This document shows positions 51,531 to 60,534 of a stretch of DNA of 64,000 nt, piece after piece (position 1 is the first letter of the stretch; each line of letters opens with the position of its first letter). The stretch covers positions 1-64,000 of the forward strand of contig NZ_JAOAMU010000006.1 in NCBI RefSeq assembly GCF_025154075.1, read 5' to 3'. The stretch comes from Chryseobacterium herbae. Lineage in GTDB: Bacteria > Bacteroidota > Bacteroidia > Flavobacteriales > Weeksellaceae. Under the pieces are notes generated by a model. The model was not told the DNA's origin. It did no database searches and was given only the letters and a program-made list of their open reading frames with translations. The position numbers and the translations under genes were made by a program.

Positions 51531-51986
51531 TTATTTTCTGTTATTTAATAATTCGTTTGCAATTTTCATGATTTCGGACATGACCTCCTTGAACGTTTCA
51601 ATTTTCTCGGGAGCGATCTTCTCCATCACTTTCTTGTTAAAATTAACGACCACTTCTTTTGACATATTCCTTGAATTCAAACCTTTATCCGTAAGTTTAA
51701 TAATCACTTCCCTTTTATCGGCAGTGGTTTTTTCCTTATAGATATATCCGTTGTCTTCAAGAAGCTTGATGATTCTTGTCAGAGAGGTGGGCTCAATCGC
51801 CATTTTAGGACCTAAGTTGGTACTTCGGGTGCCTTCCTTGGGATCAATTTTAAGAAGAGTGAGGGCTTGTACAGCGGTAGAATCATGCTCTTGAGCAAGT
51901 TCTGTGTACATTTTAGAAACAGCCAGCCAGGTCTGTTTTAAAACTAAATCTACGTTTTCTATTTTTTCTTTATTATTATCCATCAT
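51531..51986 (-). CDS. MarR-family regulator, likely of the fad operon
   Basis: 151 residues with a MarR winged helix (VQALTLLKIDPKEGTRSTNL, LTRIIKLLEDNGYIYKE, KREVIIKLTDKGL). It is the first gene of the leftward fad operon, 56 nt ahead of fadN. A promoter with TAAATTTG (52015-52008 on the minus strand) and two palindromes with the same core lie directly upstream, so it probably represses itself and the fad genes until an acyl-CoA or related signal appears. Confidence 0.9.
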   Translation of the reverse strand: MMDNNKEKIENVDLVLKQTWLAVSKMYTELAQEHDSTAVQALTLLKIDPKEGTRSTNLGPKMAIEPTSLTRIIKLLEDNGYIYKEKTTADKREVIIKLTDKGLNSRNMSKEVVVNFNKKVMEKIAPEKIETFKEVMSEIMKIANELLNNRK

Positions 51987-52007
51987 TTATGTACGAATGG
52001 TGTTACC

Positions 52008-52039
52008 CAAATTTAGTAAATATTATGCATGCATAGTAT
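52008..52039 (-). promoter_or_regulatory. Promoter and first operator of the marR-fad operon
   Basis: TAAATTTG on the minus strand (52015-52008) matches the -7 box exactly. The near-palindrome ATATTATGCA/TGCATAGTAT (52020-52039, one mismatched pair) occupies the spacer upstream of it, where repressor binding would block RNA polymerase. Confidence 0.65.
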
Positions 52040-52102
52040 TTATTAACGTTAAATTTTGTTAATAATCTGATAGTGAATGAGTTAAATTGTATGATTAGCA
52101 TA

Positions 52103-52122
52103 ATACTATGCATGCATAGTAT
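52103..52122. promoter_or_regulatory. Second operator of the marR-fad operon
   Basis: A perfect 20-bp palindrome, ATACTATGCA followed by TGCATAGTAT. It shares 19 of 20 bases with the first operator; the centres are 83 bp apart, about eight helical turns, which would suit a looped repressor complex. Confidence 0.65.
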
Positions 52123-52148
52123 GTGAAATATTTAACGGAAACGTAGTA

Positions 52149-53072
52149 TTAATGAATGTTTTTAACGGAATCAACTATTTCTTCGAAAGATTCACATTGC
52201 TGTTTCGTGGTGTTGGTGAGAATATCCCAAAAACCGTCTTTGTATTCAAAATGCAGGGCAGAAAGGTCTTTTTCGAAATTTTTCTGCAGCAAAGAATAGA
52301 GCATTTCTTTATGAACCTGCGGAGCCTGAATGGAAGGCGGAACGAAATTATCATTCACCTGAAATAAGGATACATTCGTCAGTTCATCATGCTGAAGCAA
52401 TACATCTTCTACAAGCCCGGTGAAAAGCTGGTTATTCTTTACATACCAGATTTTGTCTGCAAACTCTTTGGCCAGTCTCCAGTCGTGAGAGGAAAATAAG
52501 ATGATTTTATTCTGTTCTTTAGCCAGCCTGCGAAGTGTTTTTAAGATGATAAGCTTGTTTTTCTCATCCAGGTGGGTCGTAGGTTCATCCAGGATAATAA
52601 CCTGAGAATTTTGGGTGATGGCGCGCCCGATGAATGCTTTCTGCAGATTTCCGTCAGACAGGTTTTTAAGAAGAGTATATTTATATTGTCTGAGATCCAG
52701 CTCATCGATGATGTCAGAAACTTCATCCCGGTCTTCTTTCTTTAGTTCAAAATAAAAAGGATAATAAATATATTTCCCCAATGAAATAAGGTCTTCAACG
52801 GTATAATGCTGAGGAACATTTGATTTAGAGAAAACGACTGCAATATTTTCGGCAATTTCTTTTACGGAAAGGTCTTTTATATTTTTCTGCTGAATCAAAA
52901 TTTCTCCGCTTAAAAGAGATATCTGATGCAAAATAGATTTGATCAGTGTGGTTTTCCCAACCCCATTATTTCCAATCAGAAGGCATACGTCGCCCAGTTT
53001 CAGATCTGCATGAGCATTTGAAATTAAGGTTTTATCGTAGCCTATATTGGCTTGTCTGATTTCCAGGTGCAT
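52149..53072 (-). CDS. ABC transporter ATP-binding protein, FecE-like
   Basis: 307 residues from the ATG at 53072; the frame opens upstream in repeat-derived sequence (TTG at 53093), which is rejected. Walker A GNNGVGKTT, Walker B VIILDEPTTHLD, and a signature LSDGNLQK that departs from LSGGQ. It powers import with the FecCD-type permease at 53.9-54.9 kb; the GxxExxY cassette lies between them. The C-terminal ~90 residues (after LFQVNDNFVPPSI) are an extension beyond the normal ATPase domain. Confidence 0.88.
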   Translation of the reverse strand: MHLEIRQANIGYDKTLISNAHADLKLGDVCLLIGNNGVGKTTLIKSILHQISLLSGEILIQQKNIKDLSVKEIAENIAVVFSKSNVPQHYTVEDLISLGKYIYYPFYFELKKEDRDEVSDIIDELDLRQYKYTLLKNLSDGNLQKAFIGRAITQNSQVIILDEPTTHLDEKNKLIILKTLRRLAKEQNKIILFSSHDWRLAKEFADKIWYVKNNQLFTGLVEDVLLQHDELTNVSLFQVNDNFVPPSIQAPQVHKEMLYSLLQKNFEKDLSALHFEYKDGFWDILTNTTKQQCESFEEIVDSVKNIH

Positions 53073-53074
53073 GA

Positions 53075-53101
53075 GTTTGTTGGTTAATCGCAAAGACGCA
53101 A
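53075..53101 (+). repeat. Inverted repeat, left arm of the GxxExxY cassette
   Basis: 27 bases starting GTTTGTTGGTTAATCGC, inverted relative to 53744-53771 with only 2-3 differences. It begins 2 nt upstream of the ATG (minus strand) of the ATPase gene. Confidence 0.75.
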
Positions 53102-53169
53102 TTTTTTTACAAAAATAATGTTTTTAAGGCGCAAAGAATTCGACAGAGTCGAATTTTTATACTACTAAA

Positions 53170-53547
53170 TTATAAATGGTTGACAATTCGGGTTACTCCG
53201 TTTTTAAAAACATCAGATTGGAAGTTTAATAATAGTCCTAATTTACAATCCGTCATTTTTAAATAGGTCAAGAGCTGAGCTTTATGAATTGAATTGAGAT
53301 AGTCTACCGTTTTTATTTCTAATATTAATTTATTTTCAAGCATTATATCTAATCTGAACGCATTTTCAATTTTTAAATCTTCATAGATAATGGGAAATAA
53401 TTTCTGTCTTTCGATTAATAACCCGGTCTTTGAAAGTTCATAGAACAGGCATTCTTCGTAAACATGTTCAAATAATCCGGCGCCTAGTTTTTTGTGGATC
53501 TTTAAGCCTGCATCAAAAACTACTTTTGATAATTCATTTTCTGTCAT
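53170..53547 (-). CDS. GxxExxY-family protein
   Basis: 125 residues. The family motif appears as GAGLFEHVYEE, with VVFDAGLKIHKKLG before it and LDIMLENKLILEIKTVDYL, a PD-(D/E)xK-like core (D, then EIK), after it. These proteins are widespread in Bacteroidota as orphan genes of unknown function. Here it lies inside long inverted repeats and between two genes of one transport operon, in the same direction, which points to a mobile cassette. Confidence 0.88.
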   Translation of the reverse strand: MTENELSKVVFDAGLKIHKKLGAGLFEHVYEECLFYELSKTGLLIERQKLFPIIYEDLKIENAFRLDIMLENKLILEIKTVDYLNSIHKAQLLTYLKMTDCKLGLLLNFQSDVFKNGVTRIVNHL

Positions 53548-53578
53548 TGTGTTTATGTTTTGCAGATGAATTTACAAA

Positions 53579-53606
53579 TTTGTTGGTTTTACGCAAAGTC
53601 GCAAGG
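53579..53606 (+). repeat. Internal third copy of the cassette repeat
   Basis: TTTGTTGGTTTTACGCAAAG and the following bases resemble the left arm in direct orientation, just upstream of the GxxExxY start. The region 53548-53883 between this gene and the permease gene is otherwise non-coding and repeat-like. Confidence 0.65.
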
Positions 53607-53743
53607 CATGATTAAAAATGAGAATATTTTATGACGTAAGAGAATCAAAGATTTTCAGCAAGTACACCGTTTTAGAGTGTGCGGTTTACAATTTTATCGG
53701 AGATAAAATCCTAGCGCCTTAAAGCATAATCCTTACGAATTTC

Positions 53744-53771
53744 TTTGCGACTTCGCGATTAACCAACAAAC
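53744..53771 (-). repeat. Inverted repeat, right arm of the GxxExxY cassette
   Basis: Reads TTTGCGACTTCGCGATTAAC on the plus strand, continuing CAACAAAC; it is the reverse complement of the left arm. Downstream (53790-53880) come further repeat-like phrases (AATCTCCCGCAGATTT, ACCATTGACCATTCAC). Confidence 0.75.
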
Positions 53772-53883
53772 TAGACAATCTGCAAAATCAGCGAGCAAAA
53801 AAAATCTCCCGCAGATTTCTCAAATTACACAGATCCTATTTCCGGTTTAAAAAATTCACCATTGACCATTCACTTATTCACCT

Positions 53884-54855
53884 TTACACCTTATTCTGCT
53901 TCAAAAGCATCAATAAAATCACGGGTATTCCAAATACGGAGCTTATCACATTCAACGGAATCTGTGTTTTTTCTGCTACTACTGAGAAAAGCATCATCAC
54001 CAGCATTCCGAGAAACATATTCAGGATCCACTGTTGCCATAGTTTGGAAGGATTATAGATCAGTCTGCAAAAATGCGGGACAATAATGCCAATAAATAAA
54101 ATAGGCCCTAAAAATGCCGTAATGGAAGCCGAAAGTAGGGAAGAAGCTGCAATGATAAGAATCTTCAGCTGACTAAGATTGACTCCCAAGCTCTGAGCAT
54201 AAGACGTTCCCAATGAATTTCCAATCAATGGTTTTATGGTTTTAAAACAGAAGAAAAGGCCTACGAAAACCAGAATAGATAATACGTAAATCTGGTTTCT
54301 GGTCACCATATTATTGGCCCCGAAAGACCATAGAATATAGTTTTTCAGACTCTGATTTTCTGCATAAAACTGTAATAGGGAAACAATTGCTCCGGCAAAT
54401 GCAGAAACGAGGAACCCGAATATAATGAGATAAGATTTATCCTGAAATTTATTCGACATGGAAAGAAGAACCAGCATCAGGACAAGGCTTCCTGCAATGG
54501 CGGAAAGACTGAGGAAACTGTTCTGCAGAAATTCCGGGATCAGAAAATCATGGGAAAAGAAAATATAGAAGGCTACAGATAAACTGGCTACCGATGTGAT
54601 CCCAAGAATATCCGGACCGGCCAGCGGATTTTGAAAATATTCCTGCATCAGGAAACCTGACGTTGGAATTGAAATTCCGGCTAGCAACATGACCAGGACC
54701 CGGTTGACACGGATCTCAGCGATCTGGCTTTGGTCAGAATTCTGAAGAAAATCCTGCAGGTTTAAACTTAAAAATCCCGTGTTCAGATTGATGACCGCAG
54801 CAAGAATAATGGCGGCCGTCAGCAGTAAACACAGGATCTTGAATTTTTTTGACAT
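53884..54855 (-). CDS. FecCD-family ABC transporter permease
   Basis: 323 residues and about nine hydrophobic segments. RVNRVLVMLLAGISIPTSGF, then QNPLAGPDILGIT, and later GTSYAQSLGV match the FecCD permeases that import iron-siderophore, haem or cobalamin. It follows the thioredoxin-like lipoprotein gene and precedes the ATPase gene, from which it is now separated by the GxxExxY cassette. A periplasmic binding protein is not in the window. Confidence 0.9.
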   Translation of the reverse strand: MSKKFKILCLLLTAAIILAAVINLNTGFLSLNLQDFLQNSDQSQIAEIRVNRVLVMLLAGISIPTSGFLMQEYFQNPLAGPDILGITSVASLSVAFYIFFSHDFLIPEFLQNSFLSLSAIAGSLVLMLVLLSMSNKFQDKSYLIIFGFLVSAFAGAIVSLLQFYAENQSLKNYILWSFGANNMVTRNQIYVLSILVFVGLFFCFKTIKPLIGNSLGTSYAQSLGVNLSQLKILIIAASSLLSASITAFLGPILFIGIIVPHFCRLIYNPSKLWQQWILNMFLGMLVMMLFSVVAEKTQIPLNVISSVFGIPVILLMLLKQNKV

Positions 54856-54879
54856 TATTCAGAAAGCATCTGGATGTTT

Positions 54880-55443
54880 TTATTTTAAAAGGGCTTCGAC
54901 TTTGGAATTCAATACTTCTTCAGTCATCATACCCAGATATTCATCGGTTTTATCACCTTTTCTCAGGTAGGTAAAAGGAATTGAACCGCCGTCCCACTGT
55001 TTGAAATTCGTGGTAAAGAAGGTCTGATCCAGTTTCTGGCCATCTAAAAGTATAATATTGGGAGCAAGGTTGTTTTCCATGGCAAATCTTTTTACAGAAC
55101 CGTTCCATTCGGATTTGTCATCAAGGTTGATAAACGTAAATTTTACCGGCTTCCCTTTTAGCTCCTCCATTTTGTTTTTAAAGTGAGGAATTTCTCTCAT
55201 ACACGGTCCGCACCAGGTTGCAAAAAAGTTGGTAACGTATAGAGTGTCATTTTTCTGAGCTAAATATCTTCCAAGATTCTCCGGAGAGAGTTCCTTTGAT
55301 GTATATGAGGCATCCACTGTAGAAGTTGTATGGTCTGTTACGGAAACTGAATCTGCCACAGCGGTATCCTCCATTTTCTGGCCTTCTTTTTTACAACTGT
55401 AAAGAGCGGTAAGAATAAGCGTGGATAAAATTATCTTCTTCAT
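54880..55443 (-). CDS. TlpA-like thioredoxin-fold lipoprotein
   Basis: 187 residues. Lipobox (LTALYSC, Cys at residue 16) followed by a polar linker and a thioredoxin fold with active site ATWCGPCMREIP. Expected to reduce disulfides at the periplasmic face. It is 24 nt ahead of the FecCD permease in the same direction, so the transporter operon probably begins here. Divergent from the reductase gene with only 32 nt between. Confidence 0.88.
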   Translation of the reverse strand: MKKIILSTLILTALYSCKKEGQKMEDTAVADSVSVTDHTTSTVDASYTSKELSPENLGRYLAQKNDTLYVTNFFATWCGPCMREIPHFKNKMEELKGKPVKFTFINLDDKSEWNGSVKRFAMENNLAPNIILLDGQKLDQTFFTTNFKQWDGGSIPFTYLRKGDKTDEYLGMMTEEVLNSKVEALLK

Positions 55444-55475
55444 AAATTATTTTTTGACTATTTTTGAATTGAAGT

Positions 55476-56600
55476 ATGGAACAACAAATCTATAAAGGGA
55501 AACTGATACAGTTTCATCCGTTAAAAATAGCGAAAAAGGTACAACTTACCAAAAATACTTTTTCTCTGGAATTCGATATTACAGAGAATTTACAGGAGAA
55601 TTTCAAGTTTGAAGCAGGGCAGTTTGTGAGCATAAAATTTATGGCCCATGGAGAGGAAGTGATAAACGATTATTCCATGACATCGGCGCCGTATGAAAAG
55701 AAAATCTGCCTCGGAATCAAGGTGAATTCTTCTGAGGGAGCTACTTCAGAGCTATTCAGGAATTATAATATCGGAGATGAACTGATGGTAGGCGAGCCTT
55801 CCGGAAGATTTACATTGGTCTCCAAACCAAGCGAGTTCAGAACGATTGTTGCATTTGCTGCAGGTATTGGAATTACTCCGGTCCTGAGCCATTTTAAAAA
55901 TATTCTGCATACAGAGCCACGCACCAGATTGTTTTTGTTTTTTGGAAATAAAAGTTCGGAAGAAGTTATTTACAGGGAACAATTGGATCATCTTGCCAGA
56001 ATGCATGGTGACAGACTTCAGATTTTCTACTTTTTTTCAAAAGAGAAAACAGCTGACCAGTTTTTTTACGGCCGACTGGATGAAAAAAAACTGAACTTAA
56101 TCATCAATCAGATTCTCCATCTGGATGATACAGACGAAGAATCTACCATTTGGGATGCAGTAGATGAAGTACTTATTTGTGGCAAAGGGGAGATGATAAA
56201 ATCGCTGGCCAATGCTTGCTATCACCATGGAATTCCTAAAAAGAATATCCATTTTGAGCTTTTTGAAGAATATAATGACGATATTTATCCTGTAGAAAAG
56301 GAATTTCCTCTGATTGAGAACGTGGAAGTAGCATTCAAAATGCTTGGAAAAGACTATGAAGCCCATCTTCCAGACAATAGAGAAAAGATCCTTCAACAGC
56401 TTCTGATTCAGAATTTTCCGGTGCCCTATTCATGTAAATCAGGGATCTGCGGAAGCTGCGAATGTTATCTTGAAGAAGGGGAAGTAGAACTTCTTGAAAA
56501 TGAATATTTAACGGAAAAAGAAGAGGCCCAGGGAAAAATATTAGCGTGTATGTCTATTATAAAAAGTAAGAAAATAAAGCTTAACTTTGACCTTAGTTGA
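55476..56600 (+). CDS. PaaE-like ferredoxin reductase with C-terminal 2Fe-2S domain
   Basis: 374 residues. FAD-binding beta-barrel (NDYSMTSAPYEKK), NAD(P)-binding domain (AFAAGIGITPVLSHF) and a plant-type 2Fe-2S ferredoxin domain at the C-terminus (CKSGICGSCECYLEEG, then a Cys in ILACMS). This layout is that of PaaE/HmpX-like reductases, which feed electrons from NADPH to a partner oxygenase or other acceptor. TATTTTTG (55459-55466) is a -7 box just upstream. The next gene overlaps its end by 4 nt. Confidence 0.9.
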   Translation: MEQQIYKGKLIQFHPLKIAKKVQLTKNTFSLEFDITENLQENFKFEAGQFVSIKFMAHGEEVINDYSMTSAPYEKKICLGIKVNSSEGATSELFRNYNIGDELMVGEPSGRFTLVSKPSEFRTIVAFAAGIGITPVLSHFKNILHTEPRTRLFLFFGNKSSEEVIYREQLDHLARMHGDRLQIFYFFSKEKTADQFFYGRLDEKKLNLIINQILHLDDTDEESTIWDAVDEVLICGKGEMIKSLANACYHHGIPKKNIHFELFEEYNDDIYPVEKEFPLIENVEVAFKMLGKDYEAHLPDNREKILQQLLIQNFPVPYSCKSGICGSCECYLEEGEVELLENEYLTEKEEAQGKILACMSIIKSKKIKLNFDLS

Positions 56601-57214
56601 GAATTATCAGGAACATATTTAACTTAACTTTTATATCAGTAGAAATAGGAATTCTGGTGATATGTCTGTGTAATGCCTGGGTTTTCGGGCTTACCAACGG
56701 CCGTACCTATAACAAAATTTCAAAAATTCCGCCGCGTGAAATTGCTTTGGTGCTGGGAACTTCTCCAAAGATGAGATCGGGCATTTCCAATCCGTATTTT
56801 ACAAAAAGAATGGATGCTGCAGCACTTCTGTATCATCATGGAAAAATCAAAAAAATCATTGTAAGTGGTGAGAAAAGCAGGGGTTATAATGAACCGGCTG
56901 CTATGAAAAACTATCTGGTCAATCAGGAAGGAGTGCCGGGTGATATTATTATCGAAGACCCGAAAGGATTTAATACCTATAAAAGCATTCTGCGCTGTAA
57001 AGACGTCTATAAAAAGAAGGACGTGATCATTGTATCACAAGGGTTTCATAACCTTCGTGCCTTGTTTTTTGCAAGGAATAATAATATGAACGCATTGGGG
57101 TTTGATGCTCAGGATGTCTCAAAACCTGAAAGCTACTACAGAAACCAAGCCCGCGAAGTACTCGCCAGAGTGATTGCTGTAGTCTATTTCATATTGGGAA
57201 TTTCTCCGGATTAG
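56597..57214 (+). CDS. SanA/YdcF-like DUF218 protein
   Basis: 205 residues from a TTG that overlaps the reductase stop (TTGA). One N-terminal membrane segment (EIGILVICLCNAWVFGL), then the DUF218 domain (REIALVLGTSPKM, KKIIVSGEKSRGYNEPAAMK, VIIVSQGFHNLRALFFARNN). E. coli SanA is involved in envelope barrier function and ElyC in peptidoglycan/lipid II metabolism. Convergent overlap with the TamL gene by 4 nt. Confidence 0.87.
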   Translation: MRIIRNIFNLTFISVEIGILVICLCNAWVFGLTNGRTYNKISKIPPREIALVLGTSPKMRSGISNPYFTKRMDAAALLYHHGKIKKIIVSGEKSRGYNEPAAMKNYLVNQEGVPGDIIIEDPKGFNTYKSILRCKDVYKKKDVIIVSQGFHNLRALFFARNNNMNALGFDAQDVSKPESYYRNQAREVLARVIAVVYFILGISPD

Positions 57215-59823
57215 AAAGGATATCCGAATGCGATATTCAATGTAGGTTTGAAAGGCTGAAAATTCTTAAATCTCCATCGGTCACCATCAGGTTTATTCGG
57301 ATCATAGATTTTGTAGGCAAGGTCTAGTCTGAATGTGATGTACGCCACATTTACCCTTAAACCAAATCCACTTCCTATTCCCATCTGTCCTAAGAATTTA
57401 TTGAATTTAAACTCATCTGCGTAACTGTCATTTTCGCCAGGTTTTCTAATGCTCCAGGTATTTCCGATATCGGTAAATATGGCACCCTCATACATTTCAT
57501 TGAATGGAACCCTGTATTCGATATTCGTGGTCAGCTTTACGTTGTTCGTCATATAGGTACGTACTCTCTCATCAACCTGAGAGTCTGAAGGTCCCAGTCC
57601 TCCAAATGCTACCCATGCTCTGATGTCATTGGATCCACCGTTGAAATAAGACTTGATAACAGGCATGTCTTTAGAGTTCCCATAAGGAACACCGACTCCA
57701 ACAAACTGACGTAAAACCAGGGTCTGGTTGCCATTGAATTTAAAATATTTTCTGGTATCGATGTCAAATTTCACAAACTGAGCATAAGGAATTCCAAAAA
57801 TGGTTCTTTGTGGGCTTGCCACAACACCTCCGGCATCTCTCTTTTGGTTGAATATACTTAAGATATTACCGGCAAGCTCTACTTTTCCGTTAAAATAAAA
57901 GGCGTTAGGATAATCTTTTTTACCAATCTCACTATACACAAAATTATAGATCATAGAAGAGATGATGACATCCTGTGTCTGTCTGTCTTTATTCACAACA
58001 GTTCCTTTGAATGCGGTCAGAAGATCAAGTCCTTTCTGGTCAAGTGTTCCCGGATAAGTGGTATCAGTAATGATTTGTCTTGAAATGTAATCAATGGTTA
58101 ACTGACCAGAGTTAAACTGCTGTTCAAGCTGTGTTGATGGCTGAGTGTCAAAGTAGCTCCTGAATACATCTTTTCTTATAATCTCGTCATTGGCAAAATA
58201 ATCATAATAGGCATCTTTGTTTTTCGTAAGACTGATCTGGGTATTGAAAAGGGTCAGTCTGTGTGATACCTGATCATTCACATTGGCCTGGTAATTCAAT
58301 CCTGTATTAAAGTTAACTCTTCCCAAACCTATGTTATTCTGTATCGATGCTCCCAAAAGGATGGAAGAAGTAGGTGTATATCTTTTCGGAAGGAGCTTAT
58401 AATAATCGAACGGCAGAAGAAGTCTTGGGAAATTTAGGGAAGCCTGTGCGGAAATTTCGTAAGCCAAATCTTTCTTATCAATGTTTTTTGTACTTCTTAT
58501 GGAACCGAATGTTCCGGAAATGCTGGTAGAAAGGTTTTCTGCTCCTTTGAAAATATTTCTGGTCGTAAGATCCACAGAAGGGGATACCCCAAGATTTAAG
58601 AGCTGAGAGTAATTGACATCTGTTCCCACTTTAAGCTCGTATTTCGGAAGGGGTTTCAATAGATAAAGAACGTCTACAATACTGTCATTAGGAGAAGTTC
58701 CTCCACCTCTTCTTAAAGAATCTCTGGCCTTCAGAATACTGAAGTTATTCATCGCGATGAAATTTCTTTTCGTAAGATCAAGATTCTTTTGGTCATACAC
58801 TTTCTTACTGTCTACGATGACGGCTCTCCATAGAGAAGACGTTTTGTAGCTGTTGTCCATTTTATGGAACCTGATTCTTCTTAAACTGTCCTTGATGGTA
58901 TGTTTGGGAAAGTCACTTGCCTCATTGACAATCGCAACATCAATATTTCCTATTGTGGCCACTTTATAAGGATGATCTGCAGAATCTTTATGGATTTCCA
59001 GCGTGAGAGGAACCTGTTTTTTGCTTTTTAGGGAATCTGCTACAAAATAGACCTCTTCATTGGAGTTGTTGAATTTGTAATATCCGTTTTCCCGCATCAG
59101 ATCAGTAATTCTTATTACTTCTTTTTCAAGAACAGTCTGGTCAAGTCTCTGGCCGGATCTTATAAGGCTCTTATCGAGTTTTTGCCAGTAAAGACCTTTT
59201 ACGGTAGGATCGGTAATATTGTAATAGTAATCCTTAATATAGGTAGGATCATTATGTTTAACAAAATAATTAACGGCTGCTTTTTTAGACGTTGAATCAA
59301 TAGAGTGTTTAAGATGTACGTCTGCATCCCAAAAACCTCTGTATATCAATCTCTTTTCGATAGATTCCGTGCTTTTTTCACTTCTGGTCTGATCCAGGAT
59401 CACCGGTGGCGTTCCCCAGCTGTGAAGCAGACGGTCCAGAAACAGCGTTTTGCCCACACTGTTTTTCATATTGTATTTAAGGAAAAGCGAATCTCTCAGT
59501 TTCTGATTTCTCATTTCATCCGGATACGTCATGTATTCGTTGAGTAAAGTATCATACTTTGGATTGGCCATATTATAAAATCCTAAAGTCAAAGGAACAA
59601 ACAGAAGTTGCTTTTTATTGGGCTTTTGCTGGACGTAATCCTTCAGTTCTTCATCGATGGATTCTTTCTTATCTTCAAACTCAAAAGTGTTCTTAGTAAG
59701 CAGATATTCACCGTCCGGAACTTTTTTTGTTGTACTGCAGGCATAAAGGAGACCAACAAATGTTGCAAATGAGATAATTTTATAATATTTTTGAGGAGAA
59801 TTCTTATAATGCTTACAGCTCAT
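57211..59823 (-). CDS. tamL: BamA/TamA-family outer membrane lipoprotein, TamL type
   Basis: 870 residues. Signal peptide with lipobox (VGLLYAC, Cys at residue 29), then a periplasmic part with POTRA-like repeats (GYYKFNNSNEEVYFVAD region) and a surface-antigen barrel at the C-terminus (LVLRQFVGVGVPYG, SNDIRAWVAF, FRLDLAYKIYDPN, ending in AFGYPF). Bacteroidota carry this lipidated version of TamA, which works with TamB in outer membrane assembly. Its 5' end overlaps that of the divergent TrmH-type gene by 15 nt. Confidence 0.87.
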   Translation of the reverse strand: MSCKHYKNSPQKYYKIISFATFVGLLYACSTTKKVPDGEYLLTKNTFEFEDKKESIDEELKDYVQQKPNKKQLLFVPLTLGFYNMANPKYDTLLNEYMTYPDEMRNQKLRDSLFLKYNMKNSVGKTLFLDRLLHSWGTPPVILDQTRSEKSTESIEKRLIYRGFWDADVHLKHSIDSTSKKAAVNYFVKHNDPTYIKDYYYNITDPTVKGLYWQKLDKSLIRSGQRLDQTVLEKEVIRITDLMRENGYYKFNNSNEEVYFVADSLKSKKQVPLTLEIHKDSADHPYKVATIGNIDVAIVNEASDFPKHTIKDSLRRIRFHKMDNSYKTSSLWRAVIVDSKKVYDQKNLDLTKRNFIAMNNFSILKARDSLRRGGGTSPNDSIVDVLYLLKPLPKYELKVGTDVNYSQLLNLGVSPSVDLTTRNIFKGAENLSTSISGTFGSIRSTKNIDKKDLAYEISAQASLNFPRLLLPFDYYKLLPKRYTPTSSILLGASIQNNIGLGRVNFNTGLNYQANVNDQVSHRLTLFNTQISLTKNKDAYYDYFANDEIIRKDVFRSYFDTQPSTQLEQQFNSGQLTIDYISRQIITDTTYPGTLDQKGLDLLTAFKGTVVNKDRQTQDVIISSMIYNFVYSEIGKKDYPNAFYFNGKVELAGNILSIFNQKRDAGGVVASPQRTIFGIPYAQFVKFDIDTRKYFKFNGNQTLVLRQFVGVGVPYGNSKDMPVIKSYFNGGSNDIRAWVAFGGLGPSDSQVDERVRTYMTNNVKLTTNIEYRVPFNEMYEGAIFTDIGNTWSIRKPGENDSYADEFKFNKFLGQMGIGSGFGLRVNVAYITFRLDLAYKIYDPNKPDGDRWRFKNFQPFKPTLNIAFGYPF

Positions 59824-60534
59824 ACAATAAAAATTTTACAGTCTTTAGATAAAAAGAAGTTCAGACAAAAATACAATTTGTTTTTGGTTGAAGGTAATAA
59901 AATCATTTGTGAACTTCCTCAATCTAATTTTAAAGTTAAAGAAATATTTTCTACCGATCCGCAAAAACTGGACCGTACTGATGTGCCCATTATTCAGATC
60001 ACTGAAAATGAGCTGAAAAAAATCAGCTTCCTTAAAACGCCTAAAGATTCTGTAGCAGTCTGTTATCTGCCTGAAGATGAAAAAATGGAAGATAAGGATG
60101 TTCAGTTGGTTCTGGACGGAATTCAGGATCCCGGTAATCTGGGGACCATTATCCGCCTGGCCGACTGGTTCGGGATAGAACAGATTATCTGCAGCGAAGA
60201 TACAGTAGATGTTTACAATCCGAAAGTGATTCAGGCCACAATGGGCTCTTTCACAAGGGTGAATATTATTTATACTGATCTTGTGGAATATCTGTCGAAA
60301 ACGGAGAATGTGAATATCGGAACCGATATGGAAGGAGAAAATATCTATACTTTCGAAAAACCGAAAAAACTGAATCTTATTCTGGGAAATGAAGGAAATG
60401 GAATGCGGCCGGAAACAGAAAAACTCCTTAATCAATGCATCACCATTCCAAGATTCGGAAAATCTCAGTCCACAGAAAGCTTAAATGTCTCTATGGCGGC
60501 GGGAATTATTCTGGGGCAGTTATTTTCTAGATAG
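59809..60534 (+). CDS. TrmH/SpoU-family RNA 2'-O-methyltransferase
   Basis: 241 residues from the ATG at 59809 (MLTAHTIKILQSLDKKKFRQ); the longer frame (59791) adds six residues. An N-terminal substrate-binding domain (KYNLFLVEGNKI) is followed by the knotted SpoU motifs: LDGIQDPGNLGTIIRLADWF, LILGNEGNGM and SLNVSMAAGIIL. It methylates ribose in rRNA or tRNA; the exact target is not readable. It is divergent from tamL, with overlapping starts. Confidence 0.92.
   Translation: MLTAHTIKILQSLDKKKFRQKYNLFLVEGNKIICELPQSNFKVKEIFSTDPQKLDRTDVPIIQITENELKKISFLKTPKDSVAVCYLPEDEKMEDKDVQLVLDGIQDPGNLGTIIRLADWFGIEQIICSEDTVDVYNPKVIQATMGSFTRVNIIYTDLVEYLSKTENVNIGTDMEGENIYTFEKPKKLNLILGNEGNGMRPETEKLLNQCITIPRFGKSQSTESLNVSMAAGIILGQLFSR

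Noticed and set aside
53073..53093. TTG-started N-terminal extension of the ABC ATPase
   Set aside because: The extra residues (RLTNKL) are encoded by the inverted-repeat arm of the GxxExxY cassette, not by the original gene.
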